Below are positions 19,809 to 27,572 of a stretch of 64,000 nucleotides of DNA, one piece after another (the stretch's first letter is position 1; each line of letters starts with the position of its first letter). The DNA is from Candidatus Nitrospira neomarina. GTDB taxonomy: Bacteria; Nitrospirota; Nitrospiria; Nitrospirales; UBA8639. Below the pieces are notes generated by a model that saw nothing but the letters and a program-made list of their open reading frames with translations, did not search any database and was not told where the DNA came from. The DNA is taken from the NCBI RefSeq assembly GCF_032051675.1, contig NZ_CP116968.1, positions 4,457,001 to 4,521,000 of the forward strand. Direction: 5' to 3'. The translations under genes were made by a program, and so were the position numbers.

Positions 19809-20762
19809 TCATGTCAAGCATTGTGTGATCCGTTCCGGATTAAAGGTTGTGCGGTAATGATGAATAGACCAAGCGGCCCGGGCGATTTTGCGAGCGATGA
19901 TCACCAACGAGGCCGTCGTACTCCAACCTTGGGTGCGGTAATGGTCGTAGAGCGGTTTCCACACGGTGGTTTTGATCGCGGACATGGCGGCGTTATACAG
20001 TAACCGACGTAATTCAGCGGGCCCACGTTTCGACAAACGCCTTCGACCGGCTTTGCGCCCCGAGTCATTCGCGCGAGGATCCAACCCGGTGAAGGCGACG
20101 AACGCATCCGCTTTGCCGAATGATACGCGCTCCAACGTATTGGTCAGGGCCATACCCACCAACGGGCCGACTCCTACAATGGTTTCCACCCGGTGTTGCG
20201 ATTCTTGGTGTTGAGGTGAGCGGGCAGCCAGCGCGGACATGGTCGCATCAATCTTGGCAATCAAGATCTCCAGCTTGCTCACCACGGCCTTGAGTTCGGC
20301 GGCAAAGCCGCCCAGATTGTGCATGGTTAGCTTGAGCGTGCCTTTGAGGCGGACGATCGTGGCGCGTCGCCGAATCAGTCGATCCAGCTTGCGTTGAGTG
20401 GCTGTCGGGGGCGTGTAGGGGCGCAAGCGCCTATGCTCTCGTGCGATGAGTCGGGCAATCAATTCCGCATCGACTCGGTCGGTTTTGGCCCGATTCCCCA
20501 TGGCCTTGGCGTAGTGCCGAGTGTCCGAGGGGTTGAGCAGGAAGACGGTATGGCCTTGAGCCTGCGCCAGATCCGCCAGTAATTCATGATAGGCGCCGGT
20601 GGATTCCAAGCCGATGCGGCTGCCGGCCGGCAGCGATTTCAACCAAGCCCGCAACGAACCACGCTGATTGGGAACACTCTGGACCGGAAAACATGGCTCG
20701 GCGCAGGCGGCCACGACGGCATCTTTGGCCACATCCACGCCGACATTCAGACAGGTATGCAT
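19809..20762 (-). CDS. IS110-family transposase (DEDD recombinase)
   Basis: The start is the ATG at 20762 (MHTCLNVGVDVAKDAV), preceded by GGAGGG; a longer frame to 20810 lacks support. The product has 317 residues. The N-terminal RuvC-like DEDD domain shows VGVDVAKD, IGLESTGAYHE and AKTDRVDAELIARL. The C-terminal transposase_20-type part shows ETIVGVGPLVGMALTNTL, then FTGLDPRANDSGRK and GPAELRRLLYNAAMSA, which includes the conserved Ser region. The gene is intact and probably functional. It sits inside the methyltransferase gene on the opposite strand. Confidence 0.93.
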   Translation of the reverse strand: MHTCLNVGVDVAKDAVVAACAEPCFPVQSVPNQRGSLRAWLKSLPAGSRIGLESTGAYHELLADLAQAQGHTVFLLNPSDTRHYAKAMGNRAKTDRVDAELIARLIAREHRRLRPYTPPTATQRKLDRLIRRRATIVRLKGTLKLTMHNLGGFAAELKAVVSKLEILIAKIDATMSALAARSPQHQESQHRVETIVGVGPLVGMALTNTLERVSFGKADAFVAFTGLDPRANDSGRKAGRRRLSKRGPAELRRLLYNAAMSAIKTTVWKPLYDHYRTQGWSTTASLVIIARKIARAAWSIHHYRTTFNPERITQCLT

Positions 20763-20998
20763 GATGGTACCCTCCAAAAAGTAAAGGAACGAGGCTGGGG
20801 TGGCACACACCGACGTGAACTTGCGGATAAATCGGCGGTCAGAATTTCTGCCGCGAGATTCTTCATCGACGATTGGGGTGTGGGTGGGAGAGTTCTCAGG
20901 AAGTCTGTCCGCTGTGCAGCAGATGTTTCTCGATGTCCCTCCACCCCAGTTTTCCTTAGCTTCTCAAAAAAGTGAGCTGTAGACACCATACAAGTTTC
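20763..20998 (-). ncRNA. Candidate bridge-RNA region of the IS110 element
   Basis: IS110-group elements such as IS621 are known to encode a bridge RNA in the non-coding end upstream of the recombinase gene. Here 236 bases lie between the transposase start and the inferred element end, long enough for such an RNA. I did not fold it or find its target and donor loops, so this is a positional prediction only. Confidence 0.35.
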
Positions 20999-21576
20999 TA
21001 CCGGGCTCGTGCCGCCGAGTTAAAGCCCGGCGGAAAGCTACTCGTTCAAGTCTTCGGACGCAACGACGAGCACGACACCGCAAATGGAATTATTGACGGT
21101 CTAAGCGACGCGATGCTGGACATGGTTGAGGAGGGCCGCCTGACCCGCGACGTTTATGAGAACTTCGTCTTCCCCGTCTATTATCGATCCCTTCCGGAGT
21201 TGTTACCGCCGACCGGAGAGAGCGGGGAGCCGCCGGCGTTCCACGTCGACAAGGCGGAGGCCCGCGACTGCCGAGTCCCCTTCAACGAGGAGTTCGCCCG
21301 CAGTGGGGACCCACGGGCCTGGGCCGAAAGCTACGCCGGATTTATTCGCGCGTTCTCCGAACCCGTTGTGACGTCCGGCCTGCCGAACACCCCAGATCGG
21401 CCACAGCTCATCGACGAGCTGTACGCCCGGATGGCGAATCGATTCCAGGCCGATCCCGCGCGCTACGAGTTTCATTTCATTTCTCTGGGTGTATTGCTGA
21501 CCCGGGTATTGTGAATTTAACTCGGGTTTGGCTGCCTGCGCTGCATGAAAAAACCAACAGTCGGTCATCAACGAAA

Positions 21577-21838
21577 CCGTTTTCTCCAGAGAACATGGTT
21601 GTGGTGAGTTCAATCCGGCCACGGGCTCTCCTGGTCTCACACACAAAGGCGCAGTGGGACCGCCAAAATCTCGCCAGAGAAATCTGCATGAAAAAGAGGA
21701 AAATTAAAAGGCGATGATCGCGGGAGAGTCCTTCGATCATGGCTCCAAGGGACCCTATTCCGCGGACGTGTTAGGAGTATTTCCGAAATGTGGGGAGGAG
21801 CTGATTTTGGTGTACACTGGTTGGCGAGAGGGTGGGAA
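21577..21838. repeat. Duplicated block, family B, copy 1
   Basis: About 260 bases that align closely with 27304-27568. Shared landmarks are TTTCTCCAGAGAACA, TCCGGCCACGGGCTCTC, GCAGTGGGACCGC, CCAGAGAAATCTGCATGAAA, TGATCGCGGGAGAG and GCGGACGTGTTAGGAGTATTT. It codes for nothing I recognise. It ends in a decayed tRNA-Ser 3' end, as copy 2 ends in the intact tRNA gene. Confidence 0.8.
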
Positions 21839-21844
21839 TTTGAA
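21822..21844 (-). repeat. Decayed copy of the tRNA-Ser 3' end (possible attachment-site remnant)
   Basis: TGGCGAGAGGGTGGGAA followed by TTTGAA matches, with one missing G and one extra A, the CCA end, acceptor stem and part of the T-arm of the tRNA-Ser at 27550-27638. The rest of the tRNA is absent; sequence passes instead into repeat A copy 2. This is what an old integration or recombination at the tRNA 3' end would leave. Confidence 0.6.
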
Positions 21845-22015
21845 GTCGTGCGGGTCTGGCTAGTCCCGCACTCCCACTAGGGGGCCACGCCCCCTCGTGC
21901 CTTCGCACGGCTCCGGTCACCCCATGAAGGAAGTATTCCTCTTACCAAACCCCTTCTTTGGCGAATGCACGGCCGGAGCCCGTCTTAAGATTGCGTTCAA
22001 ACCAAGGGCCTTTGA
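21831..22015. repeat. Hairpin-containing repeat, family A, copy 2
   Basis: Aligns with 18746-18930. The conserved stem is TGCGGG (loop TCTGGCTAGT) CCCGCA, followed by CTCCCAC and, further on, GGTCACCCCATGA. Copy 2 has an extra GC-rich palindromic piece GGGGGCCACGCCCCC. It directly follows the decayed tRNA-Ser end. Confidence 0.6.
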
Positions 22016-22110
22016 GATATCAGAAAATCCCCTATAGGTTACGAGTTTCCAATTTGTGAATTTTTAAGTATGGGCAGAGCCACCGTTGTTGGGAACAATC
22101 AGTCCTTTTT

Positions 22111-22344
22111 TTAAGTCGGAGGTGATCTGAGTTCGTTGAGTTCTCTCAAGCCAGGAGAAAAATTTCCCCCTGAATAGGAATGAACCTGTCTCACTGGAGC
22201 CCCCCCATGCCCGCCTCCATATCCACCCCCGAAAATTCCACCAATGGTTTTGCGGACAAAGCCAATGAGCAGGAAAATTCCGAATGAGAAAATTGGGCCA
22301 ATCACATAAATCACCATGAGCACCATTCCGATAATCCAATCCAT
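22111..22344 (-). CDS. Small glycine-rich membrane protein
   Basis: The frame encodes 77 residues. GGAGGT six bases before the ATG supports the start. The N-terminal half is one long or two short hydrophobic segments (MDWIIGMVLMVIYVIGPIF, then IFLLIGFVRKTIGG). Next comes a glycine-rich linker GGGYGGGHGG and a short polar tail. It has the look of a small inner-membrane protein. I do not recognise a family. It lies within the repeat-rich region, transcribed leftward, with no partner gene. Confidence 0.55.
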   Translation of the reverse strand: MDWIIGMVLMVIYVIGPIFSFGIFLLIGFVRKTIGGIFGGGYGGGHGGAPVRQVHSYSGGNFSPGLRELNELRSPPT

Positions 22345-23034
22345 GGTTCACCTCCGATGGTTAGGAGTCATGGATTGTCTTCTTTAGATTTAGGAAAAAT
22401 CATGCCAGATGTATAAGTTTGTGAATTTTGAATTTTTGGAGCCCTAGAGGGCTCTAGGGTTGTGACTAAGGATATGTATTGTATAACTCTTTAAGACAGC
22501 CTAAAACTCAAGAGTATGGCGTATTGATAAAAGCAGATGGTCATTCACGAGGCGTAACGGATCTTTCTTTTTCCATCTTCGGTGTAACTCGTAATTTCCC
22601 TGTTGAGAGCTCAATTGAAGGGTGTTTTGTTATCGTTTTGGATACAACTAGTATCTAAGGAGATACACATTCCTCGGTATCGTGTGACTTTGTTACTCCC
22701 AAAAATGTTCGGAAGTTTTTCGCGAAACTTCGTAAACATAAAGGAAAAACCTTCAATAGACGGATGGCAAAACTTTGTGGGTATAAATTTTGCTGGTCAT
22801 TTCGGGAATCGGGAAAGGCCATATCTTGCGGTGAAAAGTTATGAGCATTTCTACCTTATGAATGGTACAAAACAATAATTCGTAACGATTGAAAATTAGG
22901 GATAAATTTTATTCGAGTTATTTCTTAGAAAAAATATGCATGGTGGAAATTCTAAAGGAGTTATATTCGAAAGTAGTGTCTGAGAGAGGGTTGAAAAGAC
23001 GCGGCGTCTCAGATTGAAATGTCTCGTTGGGATA
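22345..23034. other. AT-rich intergenic stretch left of the IS6-like element
   Basis: About 690 bases, distinctly AT-richer than the flanks. A 91-codon frame at 22603-22878 has no ribosome site and no recognisable product, so I do not call it. No repeat or tRNA was seen. The composition suggests foreign or decayed DNA. Confidence 0.5.
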
Positions 23035-23820
23035 TTGTCAATTTAACTCGCATTTGGCACACTCGGTGGCATGAACTCCAAAAGGCCCAACTATCAACGA
23101 CATCGTTTTCCTTCTGAAATCATTAGCCACGAGGTGTGGCTGTACCATCGATTCTGTCTGAGCTTCCGCGAAGTGGAGGAGTTTCAGGCTGAACGAGGCA
23201 TCACCGTCACCTATGAAGCCGTTCATCAATGGTGTCAAAAGTTTTGTCCTGATTATGCTCGCAAACTGAAAAAACGACAAGGACGCCTCGGAGACACGTG
23301 GCACATTGATGAAGTCTTTGTCACCATTCAAGGAAAACGGCACTATTTGTGGTGGGCTGTCGACCAGAACGGCTATACCATTGATATCCTAGTGCAAAGG
23401 CGTTGCAATCAGCGGACCGCGGAACGGGTTTTCTTCAGCATGCTCATAGGCCAAGGGTGGGAACCACAGTGGTTGGTCACTGACAAACTGCGAGGCTATG
23501 ATGCAGCCCATCGCACCATCATACCCACCGTGAATCACATCAATCACGTCTATGCGAATAACCGAACGGAAGTGTCGTACCAACCTACGCGACAATGTGA
23601 GTGTCATATGCGAGGATTCTCTTCGTCATCACAAGCGCAACAGTTCCTGACGTTGCATGGGCTCACTCAGAATCTCTTTCACCTCGGCCGTCATCTGATC
23701 CAGGCGGTCAACTATCGGCTCTTACGGAGTCAGGCCTTTCAATTTTGGAAGAAAGCGGTGGGAGGGTCGCATTGCTTGGCAATTCCGTTCCATTGTGCGT
23801 ACAGCCCCATAAATTGACAA
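23035..23820 (+). mobile_element. Intact IS6-like insertion sequence
   Basis: The ends are the inverted repeats TTGTCAATTTA (23035-23045) and TAAATTGACAA (23810-23820). The 786 bp length is typical of the IS6 family. One transposase gene fills the element. No clear target-site duplication is visible at the flanks, which may mean recombination since insertion. Relics of the same kind lie at 18937, 26528-26561 and 26668. Confidence 0.85.
23071..23817 (+). CDS. IS6-family transposase
   Basis: The product has 248 residues. It opens with the IS6 pattern YQRHRFPSEIISHEVWLYHRF and a helix-turn-helix-like part (VEEFQAERGITVTYEAVHQW). The DDE catalytic core follows: DTWHIDEVF (first Asp), LVTDKLRGY (second Asp) and NNRTEVSYQPTRQCE (Glu). 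The C-terminus runs into the right inverted repeat. The gene looks complete, so this copy could still be active. It lies just upstream of the metalloprotease gene in the same direction. Confidence 0.92.
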   Translation: MNSKRPNYQRHRFPSEIISHEVWLYHRFCLSFREVEEFQAERGITVTYEAVHQWCQKFCPDYARKLKKRQGRLGDTWHIDEVFVTIQGKRHYLWWAVDQNGYTIDILVQRRCNQRTAERVFFSMLIGQGWEPQWLVTDKLRGYDAAHRTIIPTVNHINHVYANNRTEVSYQPTRQCECHMRGFSSSSQAQQFLTLHGLTQNLFHLGRHLIQAVNYRLLRSQAFQFWKKAVGGSHCLAIPFHCAYSPIN

Positions 23821-23853
23821 TGCCTAAAAACCTTTAATATGGAGGATCAACAT

Positions 23854-25173
23854 ATGGCAAAGCGTAGGTCTACCTCTAAACCTCGGAAGCAACCGCAACC
23901 ATCGACAGCTATCCGGCGCGGTCGCGCAGAAGGGCAAACTCATGCGGATTCTGGAGAGCTTCGGGGCACGCCTACTATGGGTGCGGCGGTCATCTCTGGA
24001 TTCTCTTTTGCAAGGAAATCGGTTGTTTATTATGAAATTGAAGGGATGGCTATTGTCGAGGGCGATATTGCACTAGGGACGGTCGATGTCGTGAAGGAGA
24101 GGACCGCGGCCGGACGCGAGGCGGTTGCCACCGACCCGAACATGGCCTTTGGAGTCGGTATTCCTGGAAGCCAGTTTCGGTGGCCGAACTGTCGGATTCC
24201 CTACGAAATTGATCCGAATCTCCCGAATCAACAACGTGTTACCGACGCAATTGCCCACTGGGAGGCCAATACGGCTTTTCGATTCCCTTTACGGACAACA
24301 GCCAATGCGGGCCAGTATCCAAATTACGTGCGGTTCACCGATGCTGGTGGATGTTGGTCAATGGTGGGCATGCAGGGTGGTCAGCAGACCATCAGTCTGG
24401 GATCTGGGTGCTCAACAGGAAATACGATCCACGAGATTGGTCACGCAGTGGGGTTGTGGCATGAACAGAGCCGAGAAGATCGTGATTTGTTTGTAACCAT
24501 CAACTGGCAGAATATCCAGTCGGGAATGGCCGCTCAGTTTAACCAGCATATTACGGACGGGGATGATTGGGGTACCTATGACTATGGATCGATCATGCAT
24601 TACCCGCGCACAGCCTTCAGTAAGAATGGGCAGGAGACGATTACGCCCATAGACCCTAACGCTCAAATCGGTCAGCGCAATGGTCTCTCGCCCGGAGACA
24701 CTGCAGCAGTTCGGGCCATGTATCCTGGATGCTACAAAGTTCCGAAGTCGCCATGGAGTGACCCCAATAAATTTAAGAAGATCCTGGACGATGGGTGGTT
24801 CAAGAAGTTGCGCGATCCTTTGAAATTGCCGCGCGATCCGGGACCGATTAAGTCAACCTATGATCCCATGCCACCCTGGCGTCCCGAAATACGGACCAGG
24901 CCAGGGACGCTAAGACCCTTTAGCCTTGCTACGCCCCACCATGCCCCTTCAGCGCTGGGTTTCGGAGCGGCCGAAATGGGTGATGCCGGCTCCATGCTGT
25001 ATTTTTCCGGGCTCGAACAAGAACTACTTGATCTTGAGGCGTCAATTACTCAGGCCCAGGCAACTGCGGCTCAAGCGAATGCTGAAGCGGGTCGGTTGCA
25101 GGAAGCCAGAGAAGCAGTTGCGATGGCCTATGAGGAGGCGATCAATCAATTCCGTGGTGGAAATCCTGGGTGA
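23854..25173 (+). CDS. Astacin-like (M12A) zinc metalloprotease
   Basis: The ATG at 23854 is preferred, since GGAGG is eight bases upstream; it gives MAKRRSTSKPRKQ and 439 residues. The zinc site HEIGHAVGLWHEQ covers residues 193-205, matching HExxHxxGxxH, and the Met-turn SIMHY has Met248, as in astacins. There is no obvious signal peptide; the N-terminal 50 residues are basic and disordered-looking. The C-terminus (about residues 385-439) is a coiled-coil-like helix (LEASITQAQATAAQANAEAG). The stop overlaps the next gene's GTG start, so it is coupled to the ATP-grasp ligase. Its likely role is proteolysis of a secreted or modified substrate, perhaps a maturation step for the cassette's product; that role is inference. 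Confidence 0.9.
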   Translation: MAKRRSTSKPRKQPQPSTAIRRGRAEGQTHADSGELRGTPTMGAAVISGFSFARKSVVYYEIEGMAIVEGDIALGTVDVVKERTAAGREAVATDPNMAFGVGIPGSQFRWPNCRIPYEIDPNLPNQQRVTDAIAHWEANTAFRFPLRTTANAGQYPNYVRFTDAGGCWSMVGMQGGQQTISLGSGCSTGNTIHEIGHAVGLWHEQSREDRDLFVTINWQNIQSGMAAQFNQHITDGDDWGTYDYGSIMHYPRTAFSKNGQETITPIDPNAQIGQRNGLSPGDTAAVRAMYPGCYKVPKSPWSDPNKFKKILDDGWFKKLRDPLKLPRDPGPIKSTYDPMPPWRPEIRTRPGTLRPFSLATPHHAPSALGFGAAEMGDAGSMLYFSGLEQELLDLEASITQAQATAAQANAEAGRLQEAREAVAMAYEEAINQFRGGNPG

Positions 25174-26114
25174 TACTTATCGTCTCCCATCCAGAGGACG
25201 ATCATGCCATGGCGGTGCTCGCCGCTCTCGAGTGCCGCGAGCACCCGGCAGTGCTTCTTGACACCTCTCAGTACCCGAGTAATGCCTTGGTCACCCAAAG
25301 ATTTGCGGACGGCCACCGCCACGACGAAGTCTCGATCCATGGGCAAAGAATTGACCTGGCTACCTGTCATGCTGCATGGTGGCGAAGACCGCAGCCCTTC
25401 ACCTTGCAGCCCGGTATAGCACCGGATGTTGTTTCATTTACCCACACTGAGTGTCACGAGGCTATCGCTGGTCTCTGGGCGGCGCTCGATGTTTCGTGGG
25501 TCAATAAACCCGACCTCGACGAGATTGCGCACCATAAACCCTACCAATTGGCAATGGCGACCAAAGTTGGATTGCCTATTCCGAGAACCGTCATTACTAA
25601 TGACCCTGATGCCGCTCGCAGACTCATTGCTGAACTTGGTCCTGAACGCACCATATACAAGACTTTTCTCGCTTCTGAACAATTCTGGCGAGAGACCCGC
25701 CTAATGCGGCCCGAGGAGATGGAGATCCTCGATAGGGTGCGACTCGCCCCAGTCATTTTCCAGGAATATGTACCAGCCATCGCAGATATCCGTGTAACTG
25801 TTGTCGGAACCAAAATGTTTGCCACTGCGATTTCTCCGGCACCCGGGGGCTACGAGATTGACTACCGCATGGATATGGATGGAGCCCGTTTCGAGCCGAC
25901 ATCCCTTCCCATCAAAATCCAGAAGCAAATTCGGGAACTGATGGACCGGTTAGGGCTAGTTTACGGTGCCGTGGATTTACGTCGATTGCCAGACGGCCGG
26001 CATGTGTTCCTTGAGGTAAACCCTGCCGGAGAATGGCGTTTTATCGAGGAACGGACGGAACAGCCCATAACCGACGCGATGGCCAAGCTCCTTATCAAGA
26101 TCGACCGAAATTGA
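25170..26114 (+). CDS. ATP-grasp ligase (MvdC/MvdD-like)
   Basis: The start is GTG at 25170, overlapping the protease stop (GTGA). The product has 314 residues. An N-terminal pre-ATP-grasp part carries CHAAWWRRPQPF; the grasp domain carries WVNKPDLDEIAHHKPYQLAMA, GLPIPRTVITNDP, a lysine strand TIYKTF, VIFQEYVPAIADIRVTVVG and the metal-binding VFLEVNPAGEW. This order matches the ligases that make ester or amide crosslinks in graspetides, such as microviridin, and related peptide-tailoring ATP-grasp enzymes. It probably joins a carboxylate to an amine or hydroxyl on a peptide or protein. No short precursor peptide with a repeated core is obvious next to it. Other ATP-grasp ligases acting on small molecules remain possible. 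Confidence 0.85.
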   Translation: MILIVSHPEDDHAMAVLAALECREHPAVLLDTSQYPSNALVTQRFADGHRHDEVSIHGQRIDLATCHAAWWRRPQPFTLQPGIAPDVVSFTHTECHEAIAGLWAALDVSWVNKPDLDEIAHHKPYQLAMATKVGLPIPRTVITNDPDAARRLIAELGPERTIYKTFLASEQFWRETRLMRPEEMEILDRVRLAPVIFQEYVPAIADIRVTVVGTKMFATAISPAPGGYEIDYRMDMDGARFEPTSLPIKIQKQIRELMDRLGLVYGAVDLRRLPDGRHVFLEVNPAGEWRFIEERTEQPITDAMAKLLIKIDRN

Positions 26115-26134
26115 TTCCTAATAAGGAAAGGCCT

Positions 26135-26491
26135 ATGCCAAAGACCAAAATTATCCAAGGTGAAATTGTCCTACCGACTGGAAACGTTCCGGCTGAGCCC
26201 GTTGATGTTGTCATTTATGTCGAGGATGTTTCTCGAGCTGACGCCCCCTCAATCGTCGTTGGTATGCAACGACAACACGGGGTTTTGCTGCATGCGGGTT
26301 CCATGGTTCAATTTGTGGTAGAAATACCAGTGGAACTCGTAGATCAACGTCGAAGTTATTCAGTGCGTGCCCATATTGATGTGTCGGGGTCTGGGGAAGT
26401 GAAGGTGGGGGACTTCGTGTCTACCCAGACATATCCGGTTCTTACCCACGGCCATGGTACTTCAGTTTATGTAAGCGTGAAGCGTGTGTAG
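26135..26491 (+). CDS. YbaY/YscW-like beta-domain protein
   Basis: The start is ATG at 26135 after AAGGAAAGG, giving 118 residues; an earlier in-frame start would overlap the ligase gene. The sequence KIIQGEIVLPTGNVPAEPVDVVIYVEDVSRAD resembles the YbaY/YscW type beta-sandwich: an opening strand, a proline turn, a central VxVxxxDVS strand. The end ...SVYVSVKRV is a closing beta strand. Unlike classical YbaY it has no lipoprotein signal. It is the third gene of the cassette, 20 bases after the ligase. It might be the substrate, a chaperone or an inhibitor partner of the protease; the sequence does not decide between these. Confidence 0.65.
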   Translation: MPKTKIIQGEIVLPTGNVPAEPVDVVIYVEDVSRADAPSIVVGMQRQHGVLLHAGSMVQFVVEIPVELVDQRRSYSVRAHIDVSGSGEVKVGDFVSTQTYPVLTHGHGTSVYVSVKRV

Positions 26492-26527
26492 CAAATAAGT
26501 GGTTAACCCCTTTTCGTTTTCTTGTTT

Positions 26528-26561
26528 TTGTCAATTTAGCATAAGAGGTTTTGTCAATTTA
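26528..26561. repeat. Two solo IS6-like terminal repeats
   Basis: TTGTCAATTTA occurs at 26528-26538 and again at 26551-26561, each identical to the end of the intact element at 23035. No transposase sequence lies directly between them. They are probably scars of insertion, deletion or recombination between copies. Confidence 0.6.
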
Positions 26562-26667
26562 AGTCAGATTGGGCTGATTTTCTCCTTCAGGACAAGAACT
26601 TGAATTCTAAATAATCAATGAGATATGAATTCGTGTATTGCCTAATTTTTGACCAAATTCACTTAAC

Positions 26668-27030
26668 TTGACAAGACCTTCCGCGGCGCGCTGATTGCGG
26701 CGACGCTGCACCATAATATTATGGTATCGCCCTCTTGATCCACGGCTCGCCACAGATACTGCCGTTCCCCTCGAATCGTAATAAAGATTTCGTCGATATG
26801 CCAGGTGTCACTTAATCGACCTCGTTGTTTCTTGAGCTTGGGTGCGTAAGCAAGCCCAAGCTTTTGACATCACCGGCGAACGGATTCGTAGGTCACGGTG
26901 ACTCCACGTTCAGCTAAAAGTTCTTCGACTTCACGAAACCTGAGGCAGAATCGATGGTAGAGACACACGGCGTGACTAATAATTTCATAGGGGAACCTGT
27001 GACGTTGGTAGCTAATTTGTTAGTCCTCAT
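26668..27030 (-). pseudogene. Decayed IS6-like transposase
   Basis: On the minus strand the piece reads YQRHRFPYEIISHAVCLYHRF, FREVEELLAERGVTVTYESV, a TGA where Trp is expected (RR*CQK), then KLKKQRGRLSDTWHIDEIF and GERQYLWRAVDQEGDT, after which the frame shifts. The C-terminal half of the gene is missing. It is a different, more diverged copy than the intact element and lies in the opposite orientation. Confidence 0.8.
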
Positions 27031-27101
27031 GCCATTCGTGACCGCGGTGAATCGGGCCTTTCATATGGAAAAGTGAAATACTGGCAGGAAAGGTTTCTAC
27101 A

Positions 27102-27302
27102 ATTCAGGTCTTAGCCCACCGCGAAGGGTTGACCCGCCGCTATGTCATGCTGGTGCTGCGGTTGAGTTTTCTGGCTCTCGATCTGATTGACGCGATTCTC
27201 GCGTGGCATCAACCGCCGACATTCATGCTCGAACCGTTTCGTCGTCCGATTCCGTTGGAGTGGGTGGCCCAACGGAAGTTTTTTGGCTTCCTACCGTTGT
27301 AA
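27102..27302 (+). pseudogene. C-terminal remnant of a serine-recombinase-type protein
   Basis: An open frame of 66 codons without a start reads HREGLTRRYVMLVLRLSFLA, then LIDAILAWHQPP and LEWVAQRKFFGFLPL. This resembles the C-terminal helix-turn-helix part of site-specific recombinases (family pattern: LAFLAPDIVEAIL, then LPLDWxxQRR). The catalytic N-terminus is absent. It ends directly at repeat B copy 2 and 250 bases from the tRNA-Ser gene, a usual place for an integrase gene. Confidence 0.6.
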
Positions 27303-27303
27303 G

Positions 27304-27572
27304 CCGGTTTCTCCAGAGAACAGGGTTGTGGTGAGTTCGATCCGGCCACGGGCTCTCTCGGCCCCACACAGAAATGCGCAGTGGGACCGCTAAAAAACCA
27401 CCAGAGAAATCTGCATGAAAAAGAGAACAATCTGAGGGCGGTGATCGCGGGAGAGCCCCTCGATCATGGCACAATGGGAGCCTATCCCGCGGACGTGTTA
27501 GGAGTATTTTCGAAATGCGGGGGGAGAACTGATGTTGTTGCAGGCTGCGTGGCGGAGAGGGTGGGATTTGAA
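27304..27572. repeat. Duplicated block, family B, copy 2, running into tRNA-Ser
   Basis: Aligns with 21577-21844 over its whole length. The right end enters the 3' end of the intact tRNA-Ser gene. The shared landmarks are those listed for copy 1. The two copies differ at scattered positions, so the duplication is not recent. Confidence 0.8.

Larger units (their letters stand above)
19803..20998 (-). mobile_element. IS110-family insertion sequence
   Basis: Boundaries are inferred from the interrupted methyltransferase frame. The left junction is GATTC|TATGG and the right junction AGTTTC|TACCGG, so a TTCTA tract is shared at both ends and the core could be CT. The inserted DNA is about 1196 bp. 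It carries one transposase gene leftward and a long non-coding end of about 236 bp upstream of that gene. No terminal inverted repeats are evident, which is normal for IS110. Confidence 0.8.
19236..21514 (+). pseudogene. SABATH-type carboxyl methyltransferase gene split by an IS110 element
   Basis: The 5' part is 19236-19802 and the 3' part 20999-21514; joined they restore one frame of about 360 residues, the normal family length. The 5' part gives MRGGGFYDAHSSGQRA and ALLDLGSSEGANAI (the SAM-binding loop), then NDFNQLFANLF and FNAVGWLS. The 3' part continues ARAAELKPGGKLLVQVFG and ends EFHFISLGVLLTRVL. These match SAM-dependent carboxyl methyltransferases of the salicylate/jasmonate (SABATH) type, which esterify small carboxylic acids. 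Base composition is clearly GC-richer than its flanks, suggesting transfer. Unless the IS excises precisely, the enzyme is inactive. Confidence 0.85.

Noticed and set aside
22603..22878. 91-codon plus-strand frame in the AT-rich gap
   Set aside because: No ribosome site, no recognisable motif, composition like the surrounding non-coding DNA.
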